A stretch of 64,000 bases of DNA from Mesorhizobium sp. WSM4904 (lineage in GTDB: Bacteria > Pseudomonadota > Alphaproteobacteria > Rhizobiales > Rhizobiaceae), in NCBI RefSeq assembly GCF_029674545.1, contig NZ_CP121354.1:5899001-5963000 (forward strand), written 5' to 3'. Position 1 is the stretch's first letter. Each line of letters begins with the position of its first letter. The notes below the pieces were generated by a model that made no database searches, was not told where the DNA came from, and was given only the letters and a program-made list of their open reading frames with translations. The position numbers and the translations under genes are program-made. Positions 25,198 to 34,564 of this stretch are shown here, piece after piece.

Positions 25198-26403
25198 ATG
25201 ACTAGAGCGATTCGACATCCTGCCGACAGTCCTTGGGAGAGGGCGAAAATGGAACAGATCGTCCGCGCCGACATTGCCGCCTTCGGAGCAGGCAGGGCCG
25301 AGATGGCCAATGCCATGATCGAGCAGAGCGGCATGCGCATCCGCCCCGACCGCAACCGCGGGCGCTCCGCCGGCATCAATCCGTCCGGCCGGTTTGAGCC
25401 GGTCAGCCGGCATGTGTTCGACGACGGCTGGAACTCGCTGGAAGAGCTGCCACCGTTCAAGACGGAGGTGCAGGTCGAGAAGCCGCGCACCATCATCACC
25501 CACAACGAATCGCCGGACATTTCCTTCGACCGTTCGATCAATCCCTACCGCGGCTGCGAGCATGGCTGCGTCTACTGCTTCGCCAGGCCGACGCATGCCT
25601 TCATGGGCCTGTCGCCGGGACTCGATTTCGAATCGAAGCTGTTCGCCAAGCCGGATGCAGCACGCATGCTGGACAGGGAATTGTCGAAGCCCGGCTACCA
25701 GCCGCGCACCATTGCCATCGGCACCAACACCGATCCCTACCAGCCGATCGAGAAGCAGTACCGGATCATGCGCGAGATCCTGGAGGTGCTGGAGGCGCGC
25801 GGCCATCCGGTCGGCATCGTCACCAAGTCGGCGCTGGTGACGCGCGACATCGATATCCTGTCGCGCATGGCCGAACGCGGCCTCGCCAAGGTGGCGCTGT
25901 CGGTTACCACGCTCGACCGCATGCTGGCGCGGACCATGGAGCCGCGTGCGTCGACGCCGACGAAGCGGCTGGAGGCGATAAGGCAGCTTTCGGATGCCGG
26001 CGTCCCCGCTTCGGTGATGGTGGCGCCGATCATTCCGGGCCTCAACGATCCGGAACTGGAGCGCATCCTCGATTCGGCGCGCGCCGCCGGCGCCAGGGAA
26101 GCGGGCTATGTCGTTCTGCGCCTGCCGCTCGAAGTGGCGCCGATCTTCAAGGACTGGCTCTTGCGCCATTATCCGGACCGCTACCGGCACGTGATGTCGC
26201 TGATCCGCTCGATGCGCGACGGCAAGGATTACGATTCGGAATGGGGCAAGCGCATGAAGGGCGCCGGTCCGTATGCGTGGCAGATCGGCCGGCGCTTCGA
26301 GATCGCCGCCAAGCGGCTCGGTCTCAATGCCGAGCGGCGGCAGCTTCGGACCGATCAATTCGTCGCAGGCTCCGGCGCCGGCGAGCAGCTGATGCTGCTG
26401 TGA
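25198..26403 (+). CDS. Radical SAM protein, SPL-like (PA0069 type)
   Basis: A 401-residue radical SAM enzyme. The [4Fe-4S] motif CxxxCxxC is at C120, C124 and C127 (YRGCEHGCVYCFARPTH). Further family features are IAIGTNTDPYQPIEKQY and VTKSALVTRDIDIL. It is related to spore photoproduct lyase but is found in many non-sporulating bacteria; its function there is unsettled. The ATG 25198 has GGAA upstream. It stands alone between the glycosyltransferase and rnhB. Confidence 0.87.
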   Translation: MTRAIRHPADSPWERAKMEQIVRADIAAFGAGRAEMANAMIEQSGMRIRPDRNRGRSAGINPSGRFEPVSRHVFDDGWNSLEELPPFKTEVQVEKPRTIITHNESPDISFDRSINPYRGCEHGCVYCFARPTHAFMGLSPGLDFESKLFAKPDAARMLDRELSKPGYQPRTIAIGTNTDPYQPIEKQYRIMREILEVLEARGHPVGIVTKSALVTRDIDILSRMAERGLAKVALSVTTLDRMLARTMEPRASTPTKRLEAIRQLSDAGVPASVMVAPIIPGLNDPELERILDSARAAGAREAGYVVLRLPLEVAPIFKDWLLRHYPDRYRHVMSLIRSMRDGKDYDSEWGKRMKGAGPYAWQIGRRFEIAAKRLGLNAERRQLRTDQFVAGSGAGEQLMLL

Positions 26404-26452
26404 TGACGGCGCCGGCCATGAAAGGCCTGCGATCCGCTAAGTATTTGTTTTT

Positions 26453-26500
26453 ACGCAATTCCAGGATGAAGAACCACTGCGCACTTTCCCGGAATTGCTC
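26453..26500. repeat. Family B repeat, copy B3 (short)
   Basis: ACGCAATTCCAGGATG ... CACTTTCCCGGAATTGCTC, a short form of family B in the 213-bp gap between the radical SAM gene and rnhB. The rest of the gap shows nothing notable. Confidence 0.75.
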
Positions 26501-26616
26501 AAGAATCCCGTCCGGCCCAGTCCCCCGGCCGTGAGACGGTGCCCTCCCGGTCCGAAGCCCCATCCGACCCGGAGGGACTTGCGGAGAATCGGAGCGGATG
26601 CGAACCTCGCCGCACC

Positions 26617-27315
26617 ATGGCTCGCGCGCGTTCCGATTCTCCGCTTCTGTTTGAAATGGTCGAGAAGCCCGACTTCTCCATCGAGACGAAGGCGATGGCC
26701 GAGGGACTTTGGCCAGTCGCGGGCATGGACGAGGCCGGCCGCGGGCCACTAGCCGGTCCGGTTGTGGCAGCAGCCGTCGTGCTCGACCCCGCCAACATTC
26801 CCGAAGGCCTCGATGATTCCAAGCGCCTCACCCACCTGCAGCGCGAGGCGCTGTTCCTGAAAATCCTGGGCTCAGCGCTCAGCGTCTCGATGGCCTCGAT
26901 CAGCGCCGAAGGCATCGACAACAGCAATATTTTGAAAGCCAGCCTGGAAGCGATGCGCCGTGCCGCCGCCGGCCTGTCGCTGCGGCCCAGGCTGGCTTTG
27001 GCCGACGGCCGCGACGTGCCGCCAGGACTCGCCTGCGAGGGCCGCGCTTTGATCAAGGGCGACCAGCGCTCACAATCGATCGCCGCCGCCTCGATCGTCG
27101 CCAAGGTGATGCGCGACCGCATGATGTGCGGCTGCGGCGGCCATCACGAGCATTACGGCTTCGAGGTGCATATGGGCTATGCGACGGTCCGGCATCGGAC
27201 CGCGATCGAAGCGCATGGCCCGGTGGCAAGACTGCACCGCGCATCCTTCGCGCCGTTCCGGCTGGGTGGCGTCGAGGTGGTCGAAGAGGAAGAGAGCTTC
27301 GCCGGATTGGAGTGA
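26617..27315 (+). CDS. rnhB: Ribonuclease HII
   Basis: A 232-residue RNase HII that removes ribonucleotides from DNA hybrids. The catalytic DEAGRG is at residues 38-43 ([20 protein letters not shown]). The later acidic residues are in [16 protein letters not shown], and [15 protein letters not shown] is also conserved. The ATG 26617 is preferred over an earlier in-frame start at 26539, whose sequence is Pro/Ser-rich. Standard length. Confidence 0.94.
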   Translation: MARARSDSPLLFEMVEKPDFSIETKAMAEGLWPVAGMDEAGRGPLAGPVVAAAVVLDPANIPEGLDDSKRLTHLQREALFLKILGSALSVSMASISAEGIDNSNILKASLEAMRRAAAGLSLRPRLALADGRDVPPGLACEGRALIKGDQRSQSIAAASIVAKVMRDRMMCGCGGHHEHYGFEVHMGYATVRHRTAIEAHGPVARLHRASFAPFRLGGVEVVEEEESFAGLE

Positions 27316-27404
27316 TAGCTATCTCCCCCAATGTAGTTACGGCATGCACACATCTTCAGTGACTGGCGTGACTGATCAAGCCAGGGCTTGATTGCCAGGT
27401 GGTT

Positions 27405-27705
27405 CCCCCAATCCGTCGCTGCTTCGCAGCGCCACCTTTCCCCCCTCCGGAGGGAAAGGAAGGGAGCGTCGCTGGACGAGCGTTGACGGCAAAAAGCCTG
27501 GCGCCTTTCCTCTACCCCGTCGATCGGGGGAGAGGTGGCTCGGCGAAGCCGAGACGGAGTGGGGGTCGACCAGCGCTACATTAGACAATGCATGCGCCAA
27601 GCTGCCATGCGCGTCGGCGCGGCGGACCAGAATGCAACGCCGGCGATCCTTCGCGCCCCCCTCTGCCCTGCCGGGCATCTCCCCCACAATGGGGGAGATT
27701 GGCAG
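27405..27705. repeat. Family A repeat cluster, copy A6
   Basis: About 300 bp with at least three family A half-units: CCCCC...CTTCGCAGCG...CACCTTTCCCCCC-TCCGG-AGGGAAAGG, then CTCTACCCC-GTCGATC-GGGGGAGAGG with hairpin TCGGCGAAGCCGA, then CTCCCCCAC-AATG-GGGGAG. It fills most of the 458-bp gap between rnhB and the ATP synthase operon. The units are imperfect, suggesting repeated insertion or decay. Confidence 0.8.
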
Positions 27706-27718
27706 CTTCCGCGCCGCA

Positions 27719-27756
27719 ACAAAAAAGCCGCCGGGTTGCCCAGCGGCTTTTTTGTT
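27719..27756. terminator. Two-way intrinsic terminator of the atp Fo operon
   Basis: AAAAAAGCCGC - cgggttgccca - GCGGCTTTTTT is a near-perfect hairpin with A- and T-runs on both sides. It is 18 bp beyond the atpF stop and can also end transcripts from the rnhB side. Confidence 0.92.
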
Positions 27757-27773
27757 GGCGACGGTAGAGCCGC

Positions 27774-28265
27774 TCAGTTCAGCTTGGCCTTCACGTCCTG
27801 CAGCGCGGATTTGAACAGATCGGCGCCGGCCTTGGCGTCGACCTTGGCGGCAAGCAGCGCGCGGGCGGCTTCGACGGCGATGTCGACGGCGCTGGCGCGC
27901 ACCTCGCCGATCGCTTCGCGCTCGGCCTGGCTGATCTTCTGCTCGGCAAGAGCCGTGCGGCGGGCGACATAGTCCTCGGTCTTCTTATGCGCCTCGGAGG
28001 CAAGGAGTTCGGCCTCGCGCTTGGCGGCGGCGACGATGTCGGCGGCCTCCTTCTCGGCTTCCTTGCGCTTCTGCTGATACTGGCCGAGCAGTTGCTGGGC
28101 CTCTTCGCGCAGCCGGCGGGCTTCCTCGAGCTCGCTGCTGATCTTGGCCGCGCGGGCGTCGAGCGACTTGGCGAGCATGCCCGGCACCTTCAGATAGATG
28201 ACGGCGCCGAGGAAGATGATCAGGGCAATGGTTGCCCAGAGCGTCGCGAGTGATGTGGCGTCCAT
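27774..28265 (-). CDS. atpF: ATP synthase F0 subunit b
   Basis: A 163-residue b subunit of the peripheral stalk. One N-terminal membrane helix (LATLWATIALIIFLGAVIYL) is followed by a long charged coiled coil (ARRLREEAQQLLGQYQQKRK onward). It is the last gene of the Fo operon, 10 bp after the b' gene and 18 bp before the terminator. It pairs with b' to form the alphaproteobacterial heterodimeric stalk. Confidence 0.94.
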   Translation of the reverse strand: MDATSLATLWATIALIIFLGAVIYLKVPGMLAKSLDARAAKISSELEEARRLREEAQQLLGQYQQKRKEAEKEAADIVAAAKREAELLASEAHKKTEDYVARRTALAEQKISQAEREAIGEVRASAVDIAVEAARALLAAKVDAKAGADLFKSALQDVKAKLN

Positions 28266-28275
28266 GATGCCCTCC

Positions 28276-28857
28276 TCACCGGCTCGCGGATTTGACCGCG
28301 GCCGAGATCTCGGCCTTGTCGGTCTTGCCGCCGACGAGCGCCTCGACGATGGCCGACGTGGTGTCCTCGGCGATCGTGCCGACTTCCTTCATCGCCTTGG
28401 CCTTGATCGAGGCGATGCTCGCCTCGGCCTCGCCGAGCTTCTTTTCGAGTTCCGCCTCGAGCTTCTTGCGCGTGCTTTCGGCTTCGCTCTTGGCGGCGTC
28501 GCTCGCCTGCTGGCCGATCGTGTTGGCGCGAGCCTTGGCTTCCGCCAGTTCCTGCTCGTAGGCCGCAACGGCAGCATCGGCCTCGCCCTTCAGCCTCGCG
28601 GCGTGGTCGAGATCCTGGGTGATGCGATCGTTGCGGACATCGATGATACCGCCGACGCGCGGCATCACAACCCGCTTCAGGAACAGATAGAAGAGCCCGA
28701 AGGTGATGACCAGCCACAGAATCTGCGACGGGAAGGTCTCGGCATTGAACGGCGGGAACGTCTCATGCGCTTCGGCCGGTACGGCCGTGCCCGAATGCGT
28801 ATCGCCTTCGGCCGCAGCCGGCACGGACTCTTGCGCAAAGGCAGATGTCACGAACAT
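28276..28857 (-). CDS. atpG: ATP synthase F0 subunit b'
   Basis: A 193-residue b' subunit. A 40-residue N-terminal stretch (MFVTSAFAQESVPAAAEG) precedes the membrane helix ILWLVITFGLFYLFLKRVVM and a long coiled coil. Separate b and b' subunits are typical of photosynthetic bacteria and alphaproteobacteria. In this group the gene is called atpF', atpF2 or atpG; the symbol should not be confused with the gamma subunit gene. Same operon as atpE and atpF. Confidence 0.92.
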   Translation of the reverse strand: MFVTSAFAQESVPAAAEGDTHSGTAVPAEAHETFPPFNAETFPSQILWLVITFGLFYLFLKRVVMPRVGGIIDVRNDRITQDLDHAARLKGEADAAVAAYEQELAEAKARANTIGQQASDAAKSEAESTRKKLEAELEKKLGEAEASIASIKAKAMKEVGTIAEDTTSAIVEALVGGKTDKAEISAAVKSASR

Positions 28858-28919
28858 CTCATTCCCCTGTCCATACGGCGGGACCGCACCATGCGGCCCC
28901 TTTCGTCAGCGCGTGCTTC

Positions 28920-29144
28920 TTACTTGAAGACCAAGAGCAGCGCGATGAGGAGCGAGAAGATGCCCAGAGCTTCGGTCACGGCGAAGCCGAAGATCAGCCG
29001 GCCGAACTGGCCGTCAGCAGCCGACGGGTTGCGGAGCGCACCCGAGAGATAGCTGCCGAAGATGTTGCCGAGGCCGATGCCCGCGCCGCCCATGCCGATG
29101 CAGGCGATACCAGCGCCGATAGCAGCTGCTGCAGTTGCGTCCAT
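28920..29144 (-). CDS. atpE: ATP synthase F0 subunit c
   Basis: A 74-residue two-helix proteolipid that forms the rotor ring. The glycine-rich first helix is [20 protein letters not shown], the RNPSAADGQ loop contacts F1, and the proton-carrying Glu is E58 in [10 protein letters not shown]. The ATG 29144 has a normal ribosome site (AGGAG). Length and motifs are normal. Confidence 0.96.
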   Translation of the reverse strand: MDATAAAAIGAGIACIGMGGAGIGLGNIFGSYLSGALRNPSAADGQFGRLIFGFAVTEALGIFSLLIALLLVFK

Positions 29145-29223
29145 TTCAAAACTCCTGTGGTTTTCGTAATCGTTGCAGTTGGTACGTTGGGTAAGCTGGC
29201 GCCGAAACGCCGAAGAAAATCGA

Positions 29224-29982
29224 TCAGTGGCTCGGGTGCAGAGCGTCGTTCAGATACATGCAGGTCAGCACCGCGAAGACGTAGGCCTGCAGGAAGGCGA
29301 CCAGCAGTTCCAGCGCCGTCAGCGCGACCGCCATGGCGAGCGGCAGAACGGAGCCGGCGACGCCGACGGCGCCCAGCGCGCTGAGGCTGACGACGAAGCC
29401 CGAAAACACCTTCAGCGTGATGTGGCCGGCCAGCATGTTGGCGAAAAGACGAACCGAGAGGCTGACGGGACGCGAGACGAAGGAAATGATTTCGATCGCC
29501 ACCACCAGCGGCAAAAGATAGCCGGGCACGCCATGCGGCACGAACAGCTTGAGGAAGCCCAGCCCATGCTTGGCGAAGCCGTAGACGATGACGGTGCCGA
29601 TCACCAGCGCGGCCAGCGTGAAGGTGACGATGATGTGGCTGGTGACGGTGAAGAAATAGGGGAACAGGCCGATGAGGTTGGCGACCAGCACGAACATGAA
29701 CAGCGAGAACACCAGCGGGAAGAACTGCATCCCCTGCTTGCCCGCCGCGTCGCGCAACATGTTGCCGACGAATTCGTAGGCCATTTCCGACACCGACTGC
29801 AGGCGGCCCGGGATGAGGGCGCGGCTGGCGGTGCTCATGTAGAGGAAGGCGGACGCGACGATGACCGTCACGACCATGAACAGAGCGGAATTGGTGAAGG
29901 AGACGTCGTAACCGCCGATATGAATCGGAATGATCGGATGGATCTGGAACTGGTGGATCGGATCGACCTTGTCAGCAGCCAC
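29224..29982 (-). CDS. atpB: ATP synthase F0 subunit a
   Basis: A 252-residue proton channel subunit. The essential Arg is R178 in [20 protein letters not shown], and [20 protein letters not shown] is the last helix. Five to six membrane segments are visible. Translation starts at GTG 29982. It lies 66 bp after atpI and 79 bp before atpE, in the usual order. Confidence 0.95.
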   Translation of the reverse strand: MAADKVDPIHQFQIHPIIPIHIGGYDVSFTNSALFMVVTVIVASAFLYMSTASRALIPGRLQSVSEMAYEFVGNMLRDAAGKQGMQFFPLVFSLFMFVLVANLIGLFPYFFTVTSHIIVTFTLAALVIGTVIVYGFAKHGLGFLKLFVPHGVPGYLLPLVVAIEIISFVSRPVSLSVRLFANMLAGHITLKVFSGFVVSLSALGAVGVAGSVLPLAMAVALTALELLVAFLQAYVFAVLTCMYLNDALHPSH

Positions 29983-30048
29983 TTTTTATCCCCGTCAAAG
30001 CCGCAACCGGCTTCTTGAGTTCGCTTTAGCGCCTTGCGGCGCCTCATT

Positions 30049-30441
30049 TCATTCCTTCGGCTCGCGCGGCTTGCCGCCCTGACCGAATTCCGACGCAAGC
30101 CCCGCCGAACGCAGGACATTGAGTATACCGGCGCCGAAGCCCAGCAACAGGCCGACGATCAGACCCCATGGCGCGATACCCGCCAGGCGGTCGACAATCC
30201 AGCCCAAGCCGACACCAACCACCACCCCGGCGATGAACTCGCTGGACAGTTTCAATGCCTGACCGTAACCGGTCGCAGCCTTCGCTTCGTCTTTCCCCTC
30301 GAGCCGGTCCGTGCGTCTTGATGCAAGCGATGCTTCAAGCTCGCGCCGGCGGCGCTCAAGTTCGTGGTCGCGGATGGTGGCTTCTGGCTGCCTGCCGCGG
30401 CCGGTTTCTCCGGTTCCGTCTGGCCTGTTTTTGTCGGCCAT
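30049..30441 (-). CDS. atpI: ATP synthase assembly protein I
   Basis: A 130-residue protein with an acidic/basic N-terminus (ATIRDHELERRRRELEASLA) and two membrane helices (EFIAGVVVGVGLGWIVDRLA and GLIVGLLLGFGAGILNVLRS). AtpI helps c-ring assembly or magnesium supply. The ATG 30441 is used; the longer frame upstream is not conserved-looking. It heads the Fo operon. The 266-bp upstream gap is AT-rich near 30545-30595 and probably holds the operon promoter. Confidence 0.9.
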   Translation of the reverse strand: MADKNRPDGTGETGRGRQPEATIRDHELERRRRELEASLASRRTDRLEGKDEAKAATGYGQALKLSSEFIAGVVVGVGLGWIVDRLAGIAPWGLIVGLLLGFGAGILNVLRSAGLASEFGQGGKPREPKE

Positions 30442-30707
30442 CGCAACCCCCCTGCCCGGGCAGACTATCACCGTCCGTCCGCTTCTAAAGTCGCCGGCAA
30501 CATAGTTAGAGGGTCCGCGCCCGTCAAGCCACGGGTCGAACTTCAAAGTGATGTATTTTCCTGTTTTAAATCAATGGCTTATTCGGGTGCGACATCGTGC
30601 CCGTCACGCCCGCGCGGGGACTCGGCGCGAATCCGCGCGGCAAGCCGCACCGATCGGTGCGAGCGGCAGGCCCGCGCAGAACGCTACCGGAGGCTCGCTC
30701 GAACGGC

Positions 30708-31889
30708 TCAGCTCCAGCCGCCGCCATAAGTGCGATAGAAGATGTGCAGGCCGATCCTGGTCATGCGATGCATGGCACGCGACCAGCCCGGATGGACATA
30801 GTTGGCGTAGTAATGCGTGGAGGAACCGACCTCGGGGATGAAGATCTTGCCTGCGGTCACCGCCATGGCGACATCCTGCGCGGTCTTGTAGGCGACCGGG
30901 TCGTTGATGCGCTTCTTCCTGCCGTCGCAGGCGAAGGAGAACTGACAGCGGTTGAACCAGTTGTCGTTCTGGTAGACGACGCCGCAGATCGTCTTCGGAT
31001 AGGCCGGGTTGCGGACACGGTTGAGGATCACCTGCGCCACCGCGGCCTGGCCGCGCACCGGCTCGCTGCGCGCCTCGAAATAGATGCCCTTGGCGAGACA
31101 TTCCTGTTCCGGCATGGAGAAGACGGCCGCCGGCAAAGGGTTCTGCATCCAGGCATGGTCGCCCTTGCCCATCGGCGGGATGAAGCGGCCGTCGTTCGGA
31201 TCGTCCTGCAGCAGCGCTTCGAAGGGCGACGCCTTGGCGTAGTCCGGTGCCGACTGCGCATAGGCGGTGGCGAGGATATCCGGCTTGTCGTTGTTGACGA
31301 GAGCGACGAGAGCCGCCGGCAAATCCGGATCGGGCTTCTTGTCCTCGCGGATGTGGAAGGCCTGGGCGATCTGGACTTCCTTGCCCTTGATGCCGGGTTT
31401 GGCGAAGGTGAACTTCAGGTTGCTGTCCATGCTCGGACGGAGCAGCGAGGAGCTGCGCTCGAAGATCGAGCCGGCGCTGAAATTCTTCGGCGGCGCCACC
31501 GGTGACACCTGAACGAGGCGGCCCTTCTTGTCGGCGCGCACGACGCGATCCTCATCGGGGGTGGTGCCGGCGACATTGCCCTTGCCGCGGAACGCAACCG
31601 CGCCGACGCCCGGCAATGCCACGCCCGAACCGGAGATCGAGCCCGTGGCGGCCGAATCGACAAACGGCATCTCGGCGGCGTGCACCGAGCCGGCGACGGA
31701 TTTCTCGACATAGGCGTTCCAGCGGGCGTGAGGCGACTCCAGCCCGGAGACGAGGCTCGCCATGTCCTGATAGGCGACGACCGATGGAAAGCCGACCCAG
31801 AAGCCGAGCCCCAGAACCAAAGGAGTAAGGAAGGAAGGTTTATTCGCAACGGCGGCGGCGACGAGCCGCATAAAAACGCGTCGATGCAC
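30708..31889 (-). CDS. SleB-type cell wall hydrolase
   Basis: A 393-residue envelope protein. An N-terminal hydrophobic segment (SFLTPLVLGLGFWVGFPSVV) anchors or exports it. A long low-complexity linker follows. The C-terminal SleB (hydrolase 2) domain begins EQECLAKGIYFEARSEPVRG, with QAAVAQVILNRVRNPAYPKT and SSTHYYANYVHPGW. SleB-fold enzymes are lytic transglycosylases or amidases acting on peptidoglycan. I choose GTG 31889 because GGAGA stands five bases upstream; the ATG at 31937 lacks a good ribosome site. Confidence 0.85.
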   Translation of the reverse strand: MHRRVFMRLVAAAVANKPSFLTPLVLGLGFWVGFPSVVAYQDMASLVSGLESPHARWNAYVEKSVAGSVHAAEMPFVDSAATGSISGSGVALPGVGAVAFRGKGNVAGTTPDEDRVVRADKKGRLVQVSPVAPPKNFSAGSIFERSSSLLRPSMDSNLKFTFAKPGIKGKEVQIAQAFHIREDKKPDPDLPAALVALVNNDKPDILATAYAQSAPDYAKASPFEALLQDDPNDGRFIPPMGKGDHAWMQNPLPAAVFSMPEQECLAKGIYFEARSEPVRGQAAVAQVILNRVRNPAYPKTICGVVYQNDNWFNRCQFSFACDGRKKRINDPVAYKTAQDVAMAVTAGKIFIPEVGSSTHYYANYVHPGWSRAMHRMTRIGLHIFYRTYGGGWS

Positions 31890-32042
31890 GGAACTCTCCA
31901 GAAACGCTACTGACCCCGGAGAGCCAAAATGAAGCATTAACCTTGATGGGGGGTTAACGACATCGATCGTGTTTTTTTCATGTTGAAGGCAAGCCGGCTT
32001 CCCACTGCCGCGGAAAGCCGGCGAAAAATCAGGCTTGGTGAA

Positions 32043-33308
32043 TCAGGCTGGGCGCAGGAAGATCGGCCACGCGATCGCCGCGCAGATCGCGGCCGCCAGC
32101 CAGACGCCCGGCCATGCGGAGAAAAGCAAGAGCCAGGGAATGGCGATCGGCACCAGGCAGAAGCCGACGAAGACAAGTGTGTTGGCGAGGCTGAGCGCGG
32201 TGCCGACATGACCGGGGCCGGCGAGTGTCGCAAGCTCGGTATAGGCAACGCCATGCCAGGCCGAGACGGAAATGCCGGCCACGACCACCATGACGGGCAG
32301 GAGCACCATCAGCGCGGGCTGCCCGGCCGCCGCGATCACCAGCAGCCAAAGAGCGAGGAAGGCCAGCGCGCTGAGCACGCTGCAGAACCTCAGGAACGGC
32401 CGGCGGTTGCCGTGGCGGTCAGTGAAGCGGCCGCTCCAGACGCGCATCACCATGGCGCCCGTCTGCACGGCGGCAAGACTGGCGCTGGTCACCCACGTGC
32501 CCATGCCGGCGAAGTCGTGTAGGAAGACGGAGGCGAAAGTAAGCACCGCCACCTGCGGGAAGCAGAGCAGGCCGATGGCCGTCGAGATACGCCAGACCTC
32601 GATGTTGCGCAGCGGCGCCGGACCGCTCGTCGCGGCGGCCGGGTGAGCGTCGCCTTGCGCCGGCGGCTCGTGCAGCCAGCGCCAGGCAAAGAAAGCCGAA
32701 AGGGCGGATAGGGCCGCAAGCAGGCCGAAGACCGCGGCATAGCCCAAGGTCACGGCAAGCGACGGCAGGACAAGCGCGCCGAGCCCGCCGCCGAGCGGCA
32801 CCGCCGTCTGCCTGATGCTCATGGCAAAGCCACGCTCGCCTTGGCCGAACCAGCCCATGATGGCGCGGCCGCTGGAGCCGTTGACGCTGCCGCCGAGCAG
32901 GCCGGCAACGAGCAGGCTTTCCGAAAGCAGCGTGACGCCGGGAACGGCTGCTTTCGTCGGCACGACGAGCATGGCCATGATGAACAGCCATGCCGCCGTC
33001 GCGCCAAGCCCGGTCAGGAGCACGCGGCGGTCGCCCCAGCGGTCGGTGAGCACGCCCCAGGGCAACTCGCTGAGCGCCACGCCGAGGCCGAGCAGACCGA
33101 GCGCCAGGCCTAGCGAGGCATTGTCGAGATGGTAGCCCTGACGCATGACGACCGCGGTCGCTGGAACGCCGGAGAAAGTGGCGGAGAAGCCGGCATTGGC
33201 GGCGACTCCGATGCCCAGCACCTTCCAGCGATGGTTGGGTCCAAAGGCGCGGCCGGCGGCGGCTTTCGCAGGCGGCTGGCAATCGTTGCGGGTGACGATG
33301 GCTGACAT
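32043..33308 (-). CDS. MFS transporter
   Basis: A 421-residue major facilitator with about 12 membrane helices. The loop 2-3 signature is LPWGVLTDRWGDRRVLLTG and the mirrored loop 8-9 is VWSGRFTDRHGNRRPFL. The charged central loop (HEPPAQGDAHPAAATSG) splits the two halves. Substrate unknown. It is divergent from the LysR gene at 33426 over a 117-bp promoter region and is its likely target. Confidence 0.87.
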   Translation of the reverse strand: MSAIVTRNDCQPPAKAAAGRAFGPNHRWKVLGIGVAANAGFSATFSGVPATAVVMRQGYHLDNASLGLALGLLGLGVALSELPWGVLTDRWGDRRVLLTGLGATAAWLFIMAMLVVPTKAAVPGVTLLSESLLVAGLLGGSVNGSSGRAIMGWFGQGERGFAMSIRQTAVPLGGGLGALVLPSLAVTLGYAAVFGLLAALSALSAFFAWRWLHEPPAQGDAHPAAATSGPAPLRNIEVWRISTAIGLLCFPQVAVLTFASVFLHDFAGMGTWVTSASLAAVQTGAMVMRVWSGRFTDRHGNRRPFLRFCSVLSALAFLALWLLVIAAAGQPALMVLLPVMVVVAGISVSAWHGVAYTELATLAGPGHVGTALSLANTLVFVGFCLVPIAIPWLLLFSAWPGVWLAAAICAAIAWPIFLRPA

Positions 33309-33381
33309 GACTCACTTCCCGTGACGGCCGGGCGACCGACCTTGACGGGATGGATGTAGCGCCATAGTTTCGTTCATAAAA

Positions 33382-33409
33382 TCAGGAAGTTTTTGATCTA
33401 TAATCCTGA
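33382..33409. promoter_or_regulatory. Candidate LysR operator
   Basis: TCAGGA-N16-TCCTGA, an inverted repeat in the AT-rich gap between the divergent MFS and LysR genes, ending 16 bp before the LysR start codon. The position suits self-control and control of the transporter. Confidence 0.45.
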
Positions 33410-33425
33410 AAATGAGGACGATCTT

Positions 33426-34343
33426 ATGCGACGCGTCACCTTCGACCTCGATGTGCTGCGGACCTTCGTCACCGGCATGGAACTGGGCAGCTTCGCCAAG
33501 GCGGCCGAACGGCTCGGCCGCTCAACTTCTGCCGTCAGCGCGCAACTGAAGAAGCTTGAGGAGCAGGCGGCGACGCCGATCTTCCGCAAGGCGGGCCGCG
33601 GCCTGGCGCTCACCGAAGCCGGCGAGACGATGCTCGGCTATGCGCGGCGCCTGATCGAGCTCAACGACGAGGCGGCCTCCGCCATCCGCGACGTCGAGTT
33701 GGAAGGCTGGGTGCGGCTTGGCCTGCAGGAGGATTTCGGCGAAGCCGTGCTGCCCGAAGTGCTAGGCCGCTTCGCCCGCGCCCATCCCAAAGTTCGGATC
33801 GAGGCGCGCATCGGACGCAGCCATGAGCTCGCCGAACGTGTCCTGTCCGGCAACCTCGACATCGCGCTCGCCTGGCACGACGGCACGACGCTGCCCTACA
33901 GCCGGCATGTCGCCGACGTGCAGGCGCGCTGGATCGGTCCGGCGAAACCGGTGGATGCAGGCTCCCGCGATGGCGAGGCGCTGCCGCTGGTGGTGTTCGA
34001 AGCGCCCTGCCTGCTGCGCACCGTGGCGACCGAGACGCTGGACCGTGCCGGCATTGCCTGGCGCATGGCCTTCTCCAGCCCTAGCCTCGGCGGCATCTGG
34101 GCGGCGGTCGCGGCCGGCCTTGGGCTGACGATCCGCACCGATATCGGCTTGCCCGTCAATGTCAGGGCGCTCGCGCCGGGAGTGCTTGGGCTGCCGCCGC
34201 TGCCGAAGATGGCGCTGCATATGCATCAGAAGGACGCCGAGCTCGATCCGGTCGCGGCACGGCTGGCGGACATTCTTTTGCATTCGGCGATGGAGGCGTT
34301 GCCTGAAGGGGCAGAGACGAAGGATATGCTGAAAGTGGCTTAG
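33426..34343 (+). CDS. LysR-family transcriptional regulator
   Basis: A 305-residue LysR regulator. The helix-turn-helix is in residues about 5-65 (FDLDVLRTFVTGMELGSFAK, then RSTSAVSAQLKKLEEQAATP). The ligand-binding part follows, with GLGLTIRTDIGLPVNVRALA near the end. The ATG 33426 has GAGGA at a good distance and is preferred over one at 33393. It is divergent from the MFS gene. Effector unknown. Confidence 0.88.
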   Translation: MRRVTFDLDVLRTFVTGMELGSFAKAAERLGRSTSAVSAQLKKLEEQAATPIFRKAGRGLALTEAGETMLGYARRLIELNDEAASAIRDVELEGWVRLGLQEDFGEAVLPEVLGRFARAHPKVRIEARIGRSHELAERVLSGNLDIALAWHDGTTLPYSRHVADVQARWIGPAKPVDAGSRDGEALPLVVFEAPCLLRTVATETLDRAGIAWRMAFSSPSLGGIWAAVAAGLGLTIRTDIGLPVNVRALAPGVLGLPPLPKMALHMHQKDAELDPVAARLADILLHSAMEALPEGAETKDMLKVA

Positions 34344-34355
34344 GTCCCGCGCGGT

Positions 34356-34533
34356 TCGTCATCCACGGGCGGAGCGACGCGAAGCGGAGCGTAGACCCGA
34401 GGATCCATTCCGTTACCTCGGACGCAGGGCGCAGCGGTGCAGAATTCTGGGTCGTCGCGGCGCTTCCAAGTCACGGAATGGATCCTCGGGTCTGCGCGCG
34501 TCGCTTCGCTCCTTGCTCCGCCCGTGGATGACG
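34356..34533. repeat. Family C repeat, copy C2
   Basis: About 178 bp with ends TCGTCATCCACGGGCGGAGC and GCTCCGCCCGTGGATGACGA as exact inverted copies. Inside are GACCCGAGGATCCATTCCG and its mirror CGGAATGGATCCTCGGGTC. It lies between the LysR gene and the convergent der gene and probably stops read-through. Confidence 0.88.
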
Positions 34534-34564
34534 AGGAATCAGTATTGGCGCTTCTCCCCAGAAG

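Noticed and set aside
27405..27705. Possible CRISPR array because of repeated short units
   Set aside because: The units are inverted hairpins of unequal length without regular spacers, and no cas gene is near. They are family A repeats.
29173..30018. 281-residue plus-strand open frame over atpB
   Set aside because: Antisense to a certain ATP synthase gene; composition (Arg, His, Asp, Gln) is typical of a shadow frame.
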